Of a stretch of DNA of 64,000 nt, positions 21,108 to 32,689 are shown one piece after another. Under the pieces are notes generated by a model. That model worked only from the letters and a program-made list of their open reading frames with translations. It was not told the DNA's origin and ran no database searches. Positions within the stretch are counted from its first letter, which is position 1; each line of letters opens with the position of its first letter. The DNA lies in NCBI GenBank assembly GCA_946122785.1, contig CAMGYJ010000006.1, positions 32,563,168 to 32,627,167 on the forward strand, read 5' to 3'. The position numbers and the translations under genes were made by a program. The stretch is from Linum tenue (Eukaryota; Streptophyta; Magnoliopsida; Malpighiales; Linaceae).

Positions 21108-22377
21108 TATTGTTATGTGTAATAACCTCGCCTCGAGCAAGAATGTGCTGTGTGTTTACTCCTCTTTTGAAGGTCAAATCTCCTACCCTGGAAACTGTCC
21201 CACTTTCACTCGCCAAACTTTGCGGTAACATCACTATACCCCCTATTTCACGCCATTGAGGGCAATGTCGAGTTTAAGTGGGCGGGGGGGGGGGGGGGGG
21301 GGGGTGGTGGTGGTGGTAGTTCATTATTGTGCTTGTGTTTGTGATTGAGTGGGCTTGGAGCCTTCATTTATGCTCAAATTTTCAAATTTGAGGGGTTAGT
21401 TCTCGTGTGTGTTTGGAGCCTTGATTTATGCCCAAATTTGTGTGCTTTGAGCCTTGATTTATGCTGATGACTGAGAATTGCATTAGGTGTGTGCAAAATC
21501 TTAGCTCTCATGTGTGCTTAAATGAATGGATGTCTTGACTTAATTCCTCTTTGATCATAATTTCCTTGCATAGAAGTTTATGAAATTGGAATGGATGATA
21601 TGGTGGCTAGGTAGCCATGTGAGATTTGTGTCGATCGTCTTTTTCATATGTGATAGATCCCTCTCGCCATGGTGTGTAACATTCACCATTGTCACTAGTG
21701 AGTATGATGGAGGCATAGGAGTAGTCCACGCCCAAAAGTTGATTGTCTCGAAACATTTTACCCATTAGTGAACCCCTTTGAGCCGTGTGACTTTGGGGAT
21801 CGTTCTAATGTTAGGAGCTTTGTGCTTGTTGAGCTTAATGGTGATTGATAGAATGACCCCTCATCCTTTCTTCGTGTCAAAACATGAGTCGTCCTTGCGT
21901 CTCGGAGCTCTCACTCTTGAGCTCCATTGAGGTTCTACATAGGAGGATTTTGCACGGTTCTTGCTAGGAATGAATAGGTAGTGTTGGAGGAAAGTTCTTA
22001 ATAGAGAGCATTGTTCGTTAAGTGTAAAAAGCGGCATGCCTTTTGCTCTCTAGTACCCTCTCGAAAAAAGAGAGAAAAGAAAAGAAAACGAAATGGAAAG
22101 TAGAAAAAAAGAAAAAGAAAAAAGAGGTAATAAAACAGGGTAAATAAAAGTAGAGTTGCCACAAAGTCTAAGTGTATGCTCTAAGATTGGTTTCTTGGGA
22201 CTCAAACCATTGAAACATCTAAATTGTTTTGGACCTCCTTCACTACTGTGATTGAATTGTGGATAGCAAGATAAGCCAAGGAAGCGTGCTTGAATGTAGT
22301 TCGTGATTGGTAGTGGTTTGGAAGAAGGAATATGCGATTTTGGTTGATGCTAGTGGCCGTTGATTGTAGGAAAGGCT
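21108..22377 (+). repeat. Direct repeat copy 1 (about 1.27 kb)
   Basis: Closely similar along its length to 23,437-24,685. It contains the phrase ATTGAGGGCAATGTCGAGTT followed by a G-run, which I know as the region after ORF1/gag-pol in Athila-like elements, then a GAAAAAG-rich low-complexity stretch near 22,065-22,125. No coding frame is preserved. It ends exactly where the CACTA terminus begins. Confidence 0.8.
21284..21304 (+). repeat. Run of 21 G
   Basis: An uninterrupted G homopolymer in the polypurine-like position after TTTAAGTGGGC. It is followed by (GGT)n. Its counterpart in the second direct repeat has 22 G. It can form a G-quadruplex. Confidence 0.9.
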
Positions 22378-23436
22378 CACTACAAGAAATTCGGTATTTT
22401 GTAACACACTCAATTTGTCATTTTAGTTTACTATTTTGTCACTTTTGGTCTAAAGTGACAAGTGTTATGTCAAACAGCCTTTGTAAGCTTTGCTTTGTCG
22501 TATTAGGTCTAATGTGGCAAATTTGAATTTTCCGGTTGTCATAATATTGTTCGTACAACTTGACAGTATATTGTTGTCATAATATGCTAGCCTACCATGA
22601 AGAATGATCTTGTCACATTAGACTGTTTATTTTGTCACACTTTAATACAAACAACTAACAAAATGTGATATTATGAGGGAACTGTTTGTCATTCTCATTC
22701 GTCACCGTAAGCTGTAGGGCAGGTGCCCTTACAATCAATTATGATAAACTAATTTTGTCATATATTTTGAATTCAGTGATCGTCCAATTTGTCATAATAA
22801 GGAACTTCTCTGTTGTAATACTATTTTTTGTGACAATATATACGCCAGGATACTGAAGTTTTTGTCATATTTTAAAACTAATATGATAATGGAACATTGT
22901 CATAATTTGGTCGTTCCTGTTTACAGTAACTATAACAAGCGAAATACACAGAAAACTTGTCATTAAACAGGCCGAAAGTCACATTCATTTTGGAAACGCT
23001 GTTTGCTGAATATTCAGGGTCCTAGCTCACAGTTTACAAAGAGGCAAAATAGTTCATATTCCTGCATCACAACACACACTCCTACATTCTGTTCGACACA
23101 ACCATATTGTCCAAAATGGGTTTGCAGCCGACAACTACTTACAAATATATACGATCAGGAAAACATCCTCTAAGGACGACCTCCTCAAGTCACATGAACA
23201 CACGGTCGTGCAGGGAATCGTCCACACGTGCACTTGCAATTTGAGAAGAAGCTGGTTTAAGACTTCACATTCGTGAATAATTGTTCCTACGGGACTACTA
23301 AGTTCTATAGATCAAATTCGTGCATTGAATAATAGCTAGGTACCTGATGCAACTCATTCAACTGTTCTCTAACGGGTTCTAGATAGACATGAATGTTACC
23401 GGGGTATTCGAGACCAGGAATCAACACACTGAGGAA
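22378..23436 (+). mobile_element. CACTA (En/Spm-type) transposon fragment, 5' end only
   Basis: Starts with CACTACAAGAAATTCGG, the canonical plant CACTA terminal inverted repeat. The first 500 bases are dense in TTGTCA/TGACAA-type words on both strands (for example TTTTGTCAC, AAGTGACAAG, CTTGTCACATTAG), which fit subterminal repeats bound by the transposase in this superfamily. No matching TTTCTTGTAGTG end is present before 23,437, and no transposase frame is visible. The element is therefore truncated at its 3' side, where the second direct repeat begins. The exact truncation point is uncertain. Confidence 0.7.
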
Positions 23437-24685
23437 TATTGTTATGTGTAATAACTTCGTCTCGAGCAAGAATGTGCTGTGTGTTTACTCCTCTTTTGAA
23501 GCTTAAATCTCCTACTCTGGAAACTATCCCACTTTCACTCGCCAAACTTTGCGGTAACATCACTATACCCCCTATTTCACGCCATTGAGGGCAATGTCAA
23601 GTTTAAGTGAGCGGGGGGGGGGGGGGGGGGGGGGTAGTTCATTATTGTGCTTGTGTTTGTGATTGAGTGTGCTTGGAGCCTTCATTTATGCTCAAATTTT
23701 CAAATTTGAGGGGTTAGTTCTCGTGTGTGTTTGGAGCCTTGATTTATGCCCAAATTTGTGTGCTTTGAGCCTTGATTTATGCTGATGACTGAGAATTGCA
23801 TTAGGTGTGTGCAAAATCTTAGCTCTCATGTGTGCTTAAATGAATGGATGTCTTGACTTAATTTCTCTTTGATCACAATTTCCTTGCATAGAAGTTTGTG
23901 AAATTGGAATGGATGATATGGTGGCTAGGTATCCATGTGAGATTTGCGTCGATCGTCTTTTTCATATGTGATAGATCCCTCTCGCCATGGTGTGTAACAT
24001 TCACCATTGTCACTAGTGAGTATGATGGAGGCATAGGATTAGTCCACGCCCAAAAGTTGATTGTCCCGAAATATTTTATCCATTAGTCAACCCCTTTGAG
24101 CCGTGTGACTTTGGGGGTCGTTCTAATGTTAGGAGCTTGTGCTTGTTGAGCTTAATGATGATTGATAGAATGACCCCTCATCCTTTCTTCGTGTCAAAAC
24201 ATGAGTCGTCCTTGTGTCTCGGAGCTCTCACTCTTGAGCTCCATTGAGGTTCTACATAGGAGAGTTTTGCACGGTTCTTGCTAGGAATGAATAGGTAGTG
24301 TTGGAGGAAAGTTCTTAATAGAGAGCATTGTTCGTTAAGTGTAAATATTGGCATGCCTTTTGCTCTCTAGTACCCCCTCGAAAAAAGAGAAAGAAAAGAA
24401 AACGAAATGGAAAGTAGAAAAAAAGAAAAAAGAGGTAATAAAACAGAGTAAATAAAAGTAGAGTTGCCACAAAGTCTAAGTGTATGCTCTAAGAAGGGTT
24501 TCTTGGGACTCAAACCATTGAAACATCTAAATTGTTTTTGACCTCCTTCACTACTATGATTGAATTGTGGATAGCAAGATAGGCCAAGGAAGTGTGCTTG
24601 AATGTAGTTCGTGATTGGTAGTGTTTTGGAAGAAGGAATGTGCGATTTTGGCTGATGCTAGTGGCCGTTGATTGTAGGAAAGGCT
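23437..24685 (+). repeat. Direct repeat copy 2 (about 1.25 kb)
   Basis: Second copy of 21,108-22,377, including the same ORF1-3' phrase, G-run and GAAAAAG stretch. After AGGAAAGGCT it continues into CTAGTCGAAACC, the natural continuation, whereas copy 1 meets the CACTA end at the same base. Confidence 0.8.
23613..23634 (+). repeat. Run of 22 G
   Basis: Counterpart of the G-run at 21,284-21,304, one base longer. It lacks the following (GGT)n and continues TAGTTC. Confidence 0.9.
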
Positions 24686-25322
24686 CTAGTCGAAACCTTG
24701 GAACCTTTGGTTTTTGGTTGAAGATGTAGGACCTCATGCTATGTTTGCCACGACCAAAAAAGTCTTTTTCCCATGTCCAAGACCCTTGCTAGTAACCCGT
24801 GTCTAAGACACCCGGACAAGCTAGTGACGACAACCATCCCGTGAACTCTAGCATTTAGAGGTTGCCGCCGTGGTGAAGAGACGATAGGGCTGAGTGTCGA
24901 TGATAGTGCACATCTTTTGCACCAAAAAGGTCCTAACCGCACTGGTCGAGAGTGAGTGATCCATTCACATTTTGCATGTTCATATCTTATCCAGGTGAGG
25001 ACCTATGTTGCCCTGTCATTTGTGCCTTCGATTTAAACTCTATGCACGAATAGTTGTGGTTGGCGAGTAGTCTTGTTGGGACTTGCATTGATTTGTGAAC
25101 ATGGTGAGAAATTTTCATTTGCACATTCTTGATGTATTTGAATGTCTTTTGTGGTGGATGCCAGTATTGGTTGTATTGGTTCATGTGTTGATGCCCAATA
25201 GCAATTGAGATTCGCAGCTTTGAGCCCTTTGATATGTCCCCAAGTTATCTTGTTAGGTTGAGATATCGACTTGTTTGAAAATGGTTTTCTTGGGGACAAG
25301 CAAATGTCTAAGTGTGGGGGAG
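24686..25322 (+). repeat. 3' internal region of a gypsy element ending in a polypurine tract
   Basis: No preserved coding frame. It ends with GGGGACAAGCAAATGTCTAAG followed by TGTGGGGGAG (to 25,322), a phrase typical just before the 3' LTR of Tat/Athila-like elements. The LTR start TGAATCGGG follows directly. Confidence 0.5.
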
Positions 25323-25860
25323 TGAATCGGGTCCAATTGTACACATTTATGCATTTGATGCATTTGTACTCTGTGAGGTGTGGTTTTGTGTTAGGTTGCA
25401 CTTTGTTTTAGTAAGTTTCATATCCTAGCAGGTGAAACTGACCCTGGAATCGAAAGTGTGATGAAAATGAGCGAAAACGAGTCAAAGGGTGGAAGCACCT
25501 GAGGATCACGGCGGAAGATGAGTTTTCACGGTCTTGTGGACCAAGAAAAGGGCGGCCAGGCTGTGAAGCGCCAAAAGTCAAGAATAAAAATGCACACCTC
25601 GCTTGATCCCAGTCAGTTCACGATCGTAAGACCGTGAACCAAAGCCCTAGATCGTGAACATACTAAGTGAAACAATGCAGATTTGCTCGACATCATGGTC
25701 TAGGAAGGACGTTCACGGTCGTGAACTAGGACCGTGAACTGACCGCGACCTGGGTATAAAAGGAGGGTTGAGCTGAAGGAAAATGGGAGAGACCTAGTGT
25801 GAGAAACCTCTTCTTCTTTAGATTTAGGGTTGTCTGGTGTGATTTTGGCGAACCTCTTCT
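25323..25860 (+). repeat. Ty3/Gypsy LTR (probable 3' LTR), end not placed
   Basis: Begins TGAATCGGGTCCAATTGTAC right after a polypurine tract. The first 200 bases match 3797-4013. It then carries several ACCGTGAAC/GTTCACGG motifs (25,520-25,745) and a TATAAAAGG box near 25,757. The 3' boundary and any target duplication were not found. Confidence 0.55.
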
Positions 25861-26094
25861 CTGTCATATTCACCTCCTATTTATAGCCACCAGAAGTAAC
25901 TGCCTCGAGAAACTGCTCTTCTGACGTGGAGTGACGGTTACCCTCTCAATTGCTATGACGGTTACCCTAACGTTGGATGTGCCCCCATATTTAGTCTTGA
26001 CCCCTTCCTCTTGAGACCTCACTCCTTGCTCGAATCACATGAATAAAAAAAGGTAAAAATTACTTTACTACTACGAGAGCCCCATACCCACTGA

Positions 26095-26515
26095 CCACGC
26101 CATGGGGGTGTACGCTGATCGCCATGGGGGTGGCTTCCTGTCATCCTCATTATCTTCCATACTTAGCCAAACTTCTATCCCATCATGTCCTGGGGGTGGC
26201 TCTCATACTCCTTGCCTTAGCCAAATTCGGCTATCACCCCCTCACCATATAATAGGGGTGACGGTATGGTGCCCACCCCCCTCGGTACCTCCTGGTGGTG
26301 GCGGTCTCCATACTTAGTCATATTTCACTCCATGGCATCTCACCCCCTCGACACATTATGGGGTGGCTGTATGATCCACCCCCCTCACCACGTCCGGGGG
26401 TGGTAATATGGTGCCCACCCCGCTCGACATGTCCTCGATGTGGTAGTATGGTGCCCACCACCCCTCGGCATGTCCTGGAGGTGGCTCCAACACTTAGCCA
26501 TATTTGGGGATGTAC
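26095..26515. repeat. Degenerate minisatellite built on TATGGTGCCCACC ... GGGGTGGC
   Basis: Units near 26,264, 26,369, 26,408 and 26,448 repeat the order TATGGTGCCCACC, C-rich core, CCTCGxCATGTCC, then GGTGGTxG. The period is about 40 bases over the last three units and irregular before. Open frames across it are by-products of the repeat. Confidence 0.5.
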
Positions 26516-27515
26516 GAAACGTGTGATGGCCTTGACATGGGTGTCATGGGCCCAAAAATCCAATCCACGTGACCCATCTTAATTGATTTTAATGATTATA
26601 ATTAAGTTGGCCTTATAAAGCCATTTAATCCCTTGTATTTTATCGATGTGGTACAAGGTGAACTTTAAATGTAAACAAGATCATAGTTTTCACCAAAAAC
26701 TAATTGCTAGATAATGTTTCAAACAATCGAAGTATGGGTACATGATCCGGCTAGGGTTGATATTTAAACATACTTGTCCTATATTACACCCGGTTAAGGT
26801 TTATACTTGGACATTAATTGAGATTTTTATTGTGATTTCGGTACGAGTCAAAGTTATTTTGGATATCTTGAGAAAGAGGATGCAATCTTTTGTATCCCAT
26901 TGTGAACTAATGCCCTCATGTGGTTGGGCAATCACTGTAGCTGGACGCTTAGCTATTGCATTTAGCTATCCTATAACGGAGAGTTCTTTAGCGCATCGAG
27001 AGTTGAGAAGAGAATTAGGGATTTGATGAGAACGAACCAGGGAATTTGGGTTGAAGAAGTAGAGGGGGGTTCCGGAGGAGGGAGGCTGAAGCTAGTAGGG
27101 CTAGGAAGAGATAAGTTTAGGATAGGTGTGGGGAAGAGAGAGATAATTTTAGAAAATAATTCTTGTGTTATTGCTTTCCTTCTACTTCTCTCCCAACACA
27201 GGATATATAAACCGACTAATTCCCTATACTTACCCGAATAATAAACCTGAACAACTAGCCCACAACTGTTCTTTAAAAATACCGCACCTAAATCCTAATA
27301 TTTCAAATAATAATAAACCAATAATAAGTAAAAAATAACTAGTTTCTAACTGAGTAGTCAGGGATTTGTCATATTCATTTATGTATTGAATTAATTGATC
27401 TGTTTAGTGCCATCTCTATTACACGCAAATTAATTTTGGCAACTGTAGTTTATCTTATGCATAAATGAATATTAGCATCACCTATTATTTTACTTTGATA
27501 TTGTTGTTTAACCAC
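26516..27515. other. No recognisable feature
   Basis: AT-rich sequence with one 94-codon open frame (26,742-27,026) of no known family. It forms the left flank of Copia element B. The matching right flank resumes at 43,944. Confidence 0.35.
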
Positions 27516-27520
27516 ACTGT

Positions 27521-28395
27521 TGTTGGTTGTTCGAGTGCGAGACCAAGCTTCCTCTTCTCCGTGATAATTTACTAATCCTACAAAACCCGAATCGAACAAT
27601 CGACCAAGCAGGTGAAAGGCAAAAGTTTCGGATGATATATTATGATTAAAAGTGAAACATAAATATCAGTTGTATTTAGAGGAGATAGAAATAAACCAAA
27701 ACTAATATAACTCAAACTCTCAGTGGGTTGTAAGCTGAACTTCTGGACTGTAAGGATTGGGCTCAAAGCAGGTCAAATCGGTTGAGCCTGCCGTTTGCTT
27801 TCTTCTTCCTCGAGCTGCACCTTTAATCCCCTGTTTCTGCTCTGCCTTGAGCCTGTATACACAATTCAAAGAACCACCACACAAGTTGAAGAAAAGTAAA
27901 GGAAAACAACACCAAGATAATTTTACGTGGTATCCGACATTGGGAGAATAAGGATCCCAATATCGACTAATCCACGGTAAGAAATTCTCCTCTTTAGATT
28001 TCTTACGTAACCACTAGAACGATATCCTTGTTCTTCTTACACCCTTGGAGTTTAGCCTGATCAACTTCCTGCCTATCAGTCTACTCCGCAATCTGAAGTT
28101 AAACTGCTTACCCTCTCAGATTCTCAAACTATTCTCCCTGATTAGCTAACAATGTTTTTCTATCAAAAGACTAGAATTGCTACTCCAATACCCTGCTTTT
28201 GATTACCCTGAAAAACTCTACCTTCATTGGTCCAGCCTCCTTGGTCTTTATCGTCGGCTCTGCTCGACCTAGTCGTTGTAGAGGGTCGTGATTTGATTCC
28301 CTTCGAATTTGCTCCAACCTTCCTTCTTTGAGTACTACCATCTTTTCCTTGAATAATTTGTCGGTTCTTTCCTTATTGACAAGCTTCACTCATCA
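27521..28395 (-). repeat. 3' LTR of Copia B
   Basis: 875 bp, plus strand TGTTGGTTG to TTCACTCATCA. Homologous to 42,995-43,938 but lacking about 70 bases present there near 43,445-43,515. The outermost base pair at the inner end has decayed (CATCA vs CAACA). Confidence 0.88.
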
Positions 28396-28671
28396 TGCTC
28401 CGCCTAAGCTTGTCAATGGCTCTTCTTGTTGCACAAGTTTCTTTCCTGCAAACACTCAACACACAATTGGTGCATTCTGTTCTATACAGCGTGCTTGAAC
28501 CGATGAAAAGGGATGCTTTTATTTCATTTTATTAGAAGGTTCTCCAGAAGTACATGTTTAATTCCAAATCAAAATGCGAGCAAAGGAAAAACAGACTTGA
28601 CACCACCATTCAAGGACATGAAACTTAGTAGACTCGATCCTACATGACTTTCCTAGCCAGAGTGCTACAGC

Positions 28672-28961
28672 TAGGGGTGGCAGTTCGGTTACCGGTTATC
28701 GGTTAACCGGCCGGTTAACCTGATAACCGGCCGGTTATTCACTAACCGGTAACCGAAGTAACCGAACTTCGGTCGGTTATCGGAAGCCGGCAAAAATGGT
28801 TTTTGGTCTTAAAAGTGGTTAGGTTAACCGATAACTGAGGTAACCGAAAAACTGAAGCCTATTTCGGTCGGTTTTCGGTAAGGGAGGTGTTTATTTAGGT
28901 TAGCCGATAACTGGCCAATCGATTAACGGTTATAACCGAAATAACCGAACTGCCACCCCTA
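28672..28961. mobile_element. hAT-like MITE, 290 bp
   Basis: The ends form an inverted repeat (TAGGGGTGGCAGTTCGGTTA at the left, its complement at the right). The flanks are GCTACAGC (28,664-28,671) and GCTACATC (28,962-28,969), an 8-bp duplication with one mismatch. The interior is made largely of GGTTA, CCGG and CGGTT words. It lies in the 3' non-coding part of Copia B. Its ends are related to those of the MITE at 32,687. Confidence 0.85.
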
Positions 28962-28989
28962 GCTACATCTCCCCCAAAACATAAGAATC

Positions 28990-29901
28990 AGATCTTTAGA
29001 ACATGTAGTTGGGCGGTGATTCATAGTCTGAGATATCATCTTCAGAATTGGAGTCAGACGATATAGGATCAAAATCATCCGTGGCAGGCCTTGCTTCATC
29101 AGCCTCCGGAAGCTCTACACGTTCCTTGCAGACTAGAAGACCGGTAGTCTTTCCACTTGCAACCTCCTTGCTTCATCAATTCCAAGTCGATGCAGTTAGC
29201 GAGTAATGAGAGGTTCGAATGGAAGAGCCCCACTGTAACCACCATCACCAAAACGAAGCATATGAGCAAACACTAGCGACACGTGCTGATAGGCTAGCGA
29301 GGACGTGCATTAGCCATGATCCAAAGATCAGAGGAGTGAAGAAGGGCAACACTTGTCATATCGTGAGGAAGAAAGCACTGAGTTATGAAGAAGTGAAACA
29401 CCTTCAAATCATCAGGGAGACGTCCCACAGATAACTGATTGGGAAAGACTTTCCCAATGTCATGGGTTAGTTGATCAAGGGCAGCACCGAATCGAACCCA
29501 AGATCTGCAAACTCACCATCAAAGCTTGACTAAAATCCGGAGTGAGGTAGAGAAAGAACTAAGGCAAGCAGTTCAAGAGTGACCGTGATCTCATGGTCAT
29601 AAACCATGGTGGTGAAGGAACGGGGTTCAACACCACGACCGCGCTGGATATTGACATAAAATAGCATGACCGCCTTAGGACTGTGAAGGAATTGTTGATC
29701 TTCAGTCAATGAAGTCCATCCCATTCCAGTGAGAAGAGAGAGGATGTCATACTTCGAGAATGTTGAAGGTAAGATGGTGAAGGATGGATAGATAAGACGA
29801 TCGCGGAAGCAACGAAGATACCTAGAGTGAACAATGACATTGCCTAACCCTTTATTCTTGAACACAACCGCAGGGTGGAGTTGGACATTGTTGAAAGCCA
29901 T
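28990..29901 (-). pseudogene. Copia B extra ORF (plant transposon-protein domain), broken
   Basis: The frame starts at ATG 29,901, lies between RNase H and the 3' LTR, and has the same orientation as B pol. The first 123 codons contain SKYDILSLLTGMGW and EPRSFTTMVYDHEI, which align with YKYDIISLIEGMGWDF and SRRFTTLVYGHLLT in the extra ORF of Copia C. Beyond a stop near 29,530 the similarity goes on in broken frames: a LPDDLKVFHFF segment matching LPSRLRIFHYF, then a DLWIMA segment matching DLWIIA, then a PFEPLITR segment matching PFGSIITR. So the full-length homologue was once present. The family is the putative plant transposon protein domain known from Athila ORF1; its role in Copia elements is unknown to me. 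The 3' end is approximate. Confidence 0.75.
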
Positions 29902-30133
29902 TTTCTTGTGAAGATCTAGGGATGGGGTGATGGAGTGAATGATAAGGGAAGGAAGGAGTAACCTAGTTATAGTAATGAGGATGAGAACAACGGGGTAAGC
30001 GTATCAATCACAGGGCGATGCCAGAGGTAAACTCCTAATTTGTCGAAACGGATGGGAGTAGAGGCACATAGAAAGAATCTGGAAGAGAAAGAAAGGGAGG
30101 TCGAGAAGAAAAGGAATTAAGAGTCACAGAATC

Positions 30134-30428
30134 CTAGGAGATTTCTTCGAGAGGAAACAATCCAAGTTCTTGACAAATGGGCATGAATGTTCTGGCAGGC
30201 AGAGGTTTAGTAAATATACCGGCCCATTGGTAATCAGTCCCTACAAATTCTAAGTGAATTTTCCTTATTGAACTAGATCTCGAATAAAGTGGTAGCGAAC
30301 TTTGATGTGTTTAGTGAGAGAATGTTGTATAGGATTCTTAGTCATGTTAATAGCACCGGTGTTATCACACAGTACAGGTAGAGAACTTTGCTAAGACCAT
30401 AGTCTTCAAGCTGGTACTTCATCCACAG
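30134..30428 (-). pseudogene. Copia B RNase H, C-terminal part
   Basis: Continues the RNase H that is interrupted at 38,571 by insertion of Copia C. Visible segments are LLWMKYQLEDYGL, then, after one frameshift, TKNPIQHSLTKHIKVRYHF, and a final GIFTKPLPARTF-like segment, the standard Copia RNase H end. At least one frameshift and two stops are present. The stop at about 30,134 closes the pol region. The extra ORF follows about 230 bases further on (element orientation). Confidence 0.8.
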
Positions 30429-30433
30429 CAGCT

Positions 30434-30978
30434 TGTTAGCCAAAACGGTGCCGTCTCTATCTTCTTAAAACGGCGTTGTTTAATCAACAAAGGAAAAGGG
30501 CAAGTGTAAAGGGCACGTGTTGATTTTCGTCCATCGCAGTTGGAGTCTTCATCGAGAATCAGAAAGTCGGCAGTCCTCCTTGTTCCTCTCAAGAAATCGA
30601 AGAACTGCCTGCTCAGATTTCCACCGTCGCTACTCATCTAGCCATCATCATCACTATCTGGAGCGTGATGTAGGAAACAGTCATCTATTTCTCCTTGTAT
30701 AAAAGCAAGTAAGAACTTTCACATCCTGTAGCGATTGATAGAGAAAGAATCTATGATTCTGGGTATCATGGGCTATGTAGATTACCAACTTCAGTAGATA
30801 GATCACAGGAGTTGAGAACTGGGTGATTGTATCATGGGAAGTTGGGGCTGTGCGTTGTTCTTTGTTTTTGTTAAAAGGGCCAAGTCTCTTGGCTTGGCTA
30901 GGGTTCGAACAGTTTGATTGTAACGAGCTATCAATTTAAATAAAAGTATTTTCTTTCTTAATCACTTTGGATTCAACA
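30434..30978 (+). repeat. 5' LTR of Copia C
   Basis: 545 bp. A TATAAAA box lies at 30,698-30,704 and an AATAAA signal near 30,940. A CACGTG (G-box core) at 30,514-30,519 is CAATTG in the 3' LTR. Confidence 0.93.
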
Positions 30979-30980
30979 AT

Positions 30981-30992
30981 TGGTATCAGAGC
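30981..30992 (+). other. Primer-binding site of Copia C
   Basis: TGGTATCAGAGC, complementary to initiator tRNA-Met, two bases after the 5' LTR. Confidence 0.9.
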
Positions 30993-31036
30993 AGGCTCTT
31001 TGAAGGACTAACTGTCGCCAAAGAGAAGATCTCAAG

Positions 31037-32689
31037 ATGTCTGGATCATCCTCAAATGCTGTAGCTTACTCGGCAAATACAAATCCTCCATGGTTTGATG
31101 GAACAGACTATACAGTCTGGAATAAGAGGATGAGGATTTACCAGCGTGGAGTCGATGGAGAACTATGGGCTGTTGTAAGAAAGGGACCGGTGCCTGTGGA
31201 CGATGAAGATGAAGAAGATTGGAAGGAAGATCAGAAGATTTCCTCTCAACTCGACTCAAGAGCCATGCACATCCTGTTCTCAGCTCTATGTCCAGAGGAA
31301 AGAAGCCAAGTGGCTCAATGCGAATCTGCAAAGGAAATCTGGGAGTCTCTTCAGACTACCCATGAAGGTACGTCTGAAGTGAAGGAAAGTAGGATAGATG
31401 TGTTGTTAAATGAGTATGAGTCATTTGAAATGAGCTCAGGAGAGTCTATATCAAGTATGTATAAACGATTTAATGATCTGATAAATAGGTTGAAAGGGCT
31501 AGGTAAAACTTTTGAAACCAAGGATCTAGTTAGAAAAATTCTAAGGTGCCTACCTAGGGAATGGTTGCCCAAACGAACTGCAATTGAAGAAGCCAAAGAT
31601 TTAAATGTTTTATCCATTGAAAGATTAGTTGGCTCATTGCTCAGTCATGAAGAAGTAATCATCCAAATGAATAAAGATGATCATAGAAGAAGGAAAGTTA
31701 TTGCATTTAAAGCTCAGGAGTGTCACAGTGAGTCTGATGTAGATATGGGAAAAGAATTTGAAAAGGAGTTCGCCTTAGTAAGTAGAAAATTTCATCGAAT
31801 GCTTAAAATGAAAAGGGAGTTTCAGGCAAAGAGATCATATCAGGATCCTAGAAATTCTAGCGGTAATCAGTTCACTAAATACAGAAGAGAAAGAGAAGAA
31901 ACTGAAAGAACTCCTGCTAGAACATATGAAAGATATGACTCAAATCGATCATATTTTGAGAAAAATCCACTAAAATCACATAGCAGACCATCAGAAGGTC
32001 GTGAAAGGTATAAAATTGATAAGGAAGACAACAAGTCTTCCACTGAGAAAGATTTAACCATCTGCTTTAAGTGTGGAAAACCAGGGCATATGCGCTCAAG
32101 ATGCCCTCTAGGTACAAAGGCCAAAGAGAAAGCACTGGCTGCATCTTGGAGTGATTACAACACTGATGAAGAGGTAGAAGACAAGAATCTGGCATACATG
32201 GCCTTTGCTACAAAGAACGAACATGATGAACAATCCACATCTAGTGATGATCATCAGCCTCCTTCGTCTTATCAGGTAATCTCTGACTCAGACTCAGAAC
32301 AGGACAGTAAGCCAAAAACTAAAATAAATTTCTTGCATGCTCTATCAAATCTTCAGGAAGAATGCAATAGACTTAAAAGCAAGTATTGTTTATTAATGAC
32401 TGATAATAAGGCCCTGAAAAATGAAGTTGTAACATTAAACAGATCATTAACCACTCAGTGTGAGTGGAACAGAAGTCTAAACACGGAGATTTTCAATCTT
32501 AAAAACGAGAATCAAAGTCTAAAGGATCTGTGCAAAAACAAGAGTATGCAAAGTAGAGAATATCAGAGTAAAAACATAAACAATAGATGGCTACCCTCAA
32601 AAACATTTCCTATAAATCACAAATGTCAGAGTCAGGACAGAAAATATGAGAAATACCCTATTATCTTTACATGCTCTTATTGTAAATAG
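31037..32689 (+). pseudogene. Copia C gag, truncated by a MITE
   Basis: Encodes 550 residues from an ATG 45 bases after the primer site. The N-terminal UBN2-type gag domain (WFDGTDYTVWNKRM near 19-32) is followed by helical sequence, a CCHC zinc knuckle CFKCGKPGHMRSRC (about 345-358), an acidic Ser-rich stretch, and a predicted coiled coil (LQEECNRLKSKY onward, about 435-500). The frame ends in a TAG supplied by the first bases of the MITE at 32,687. A second zinc knuckle was being encoded there: the CSYC half lies before the MITE and the remainder (H-x4-C) after it, in the frame predicted once the MITE and one duplication copy are ignored. In an intact element this frame should lead into protease. 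Confidence 0.85.

Noticed and set aside
26742..27026. 94-codon frame as a gene
   Set aside because: No motif, no start context, and it lies in unassigned AT-rich flank.
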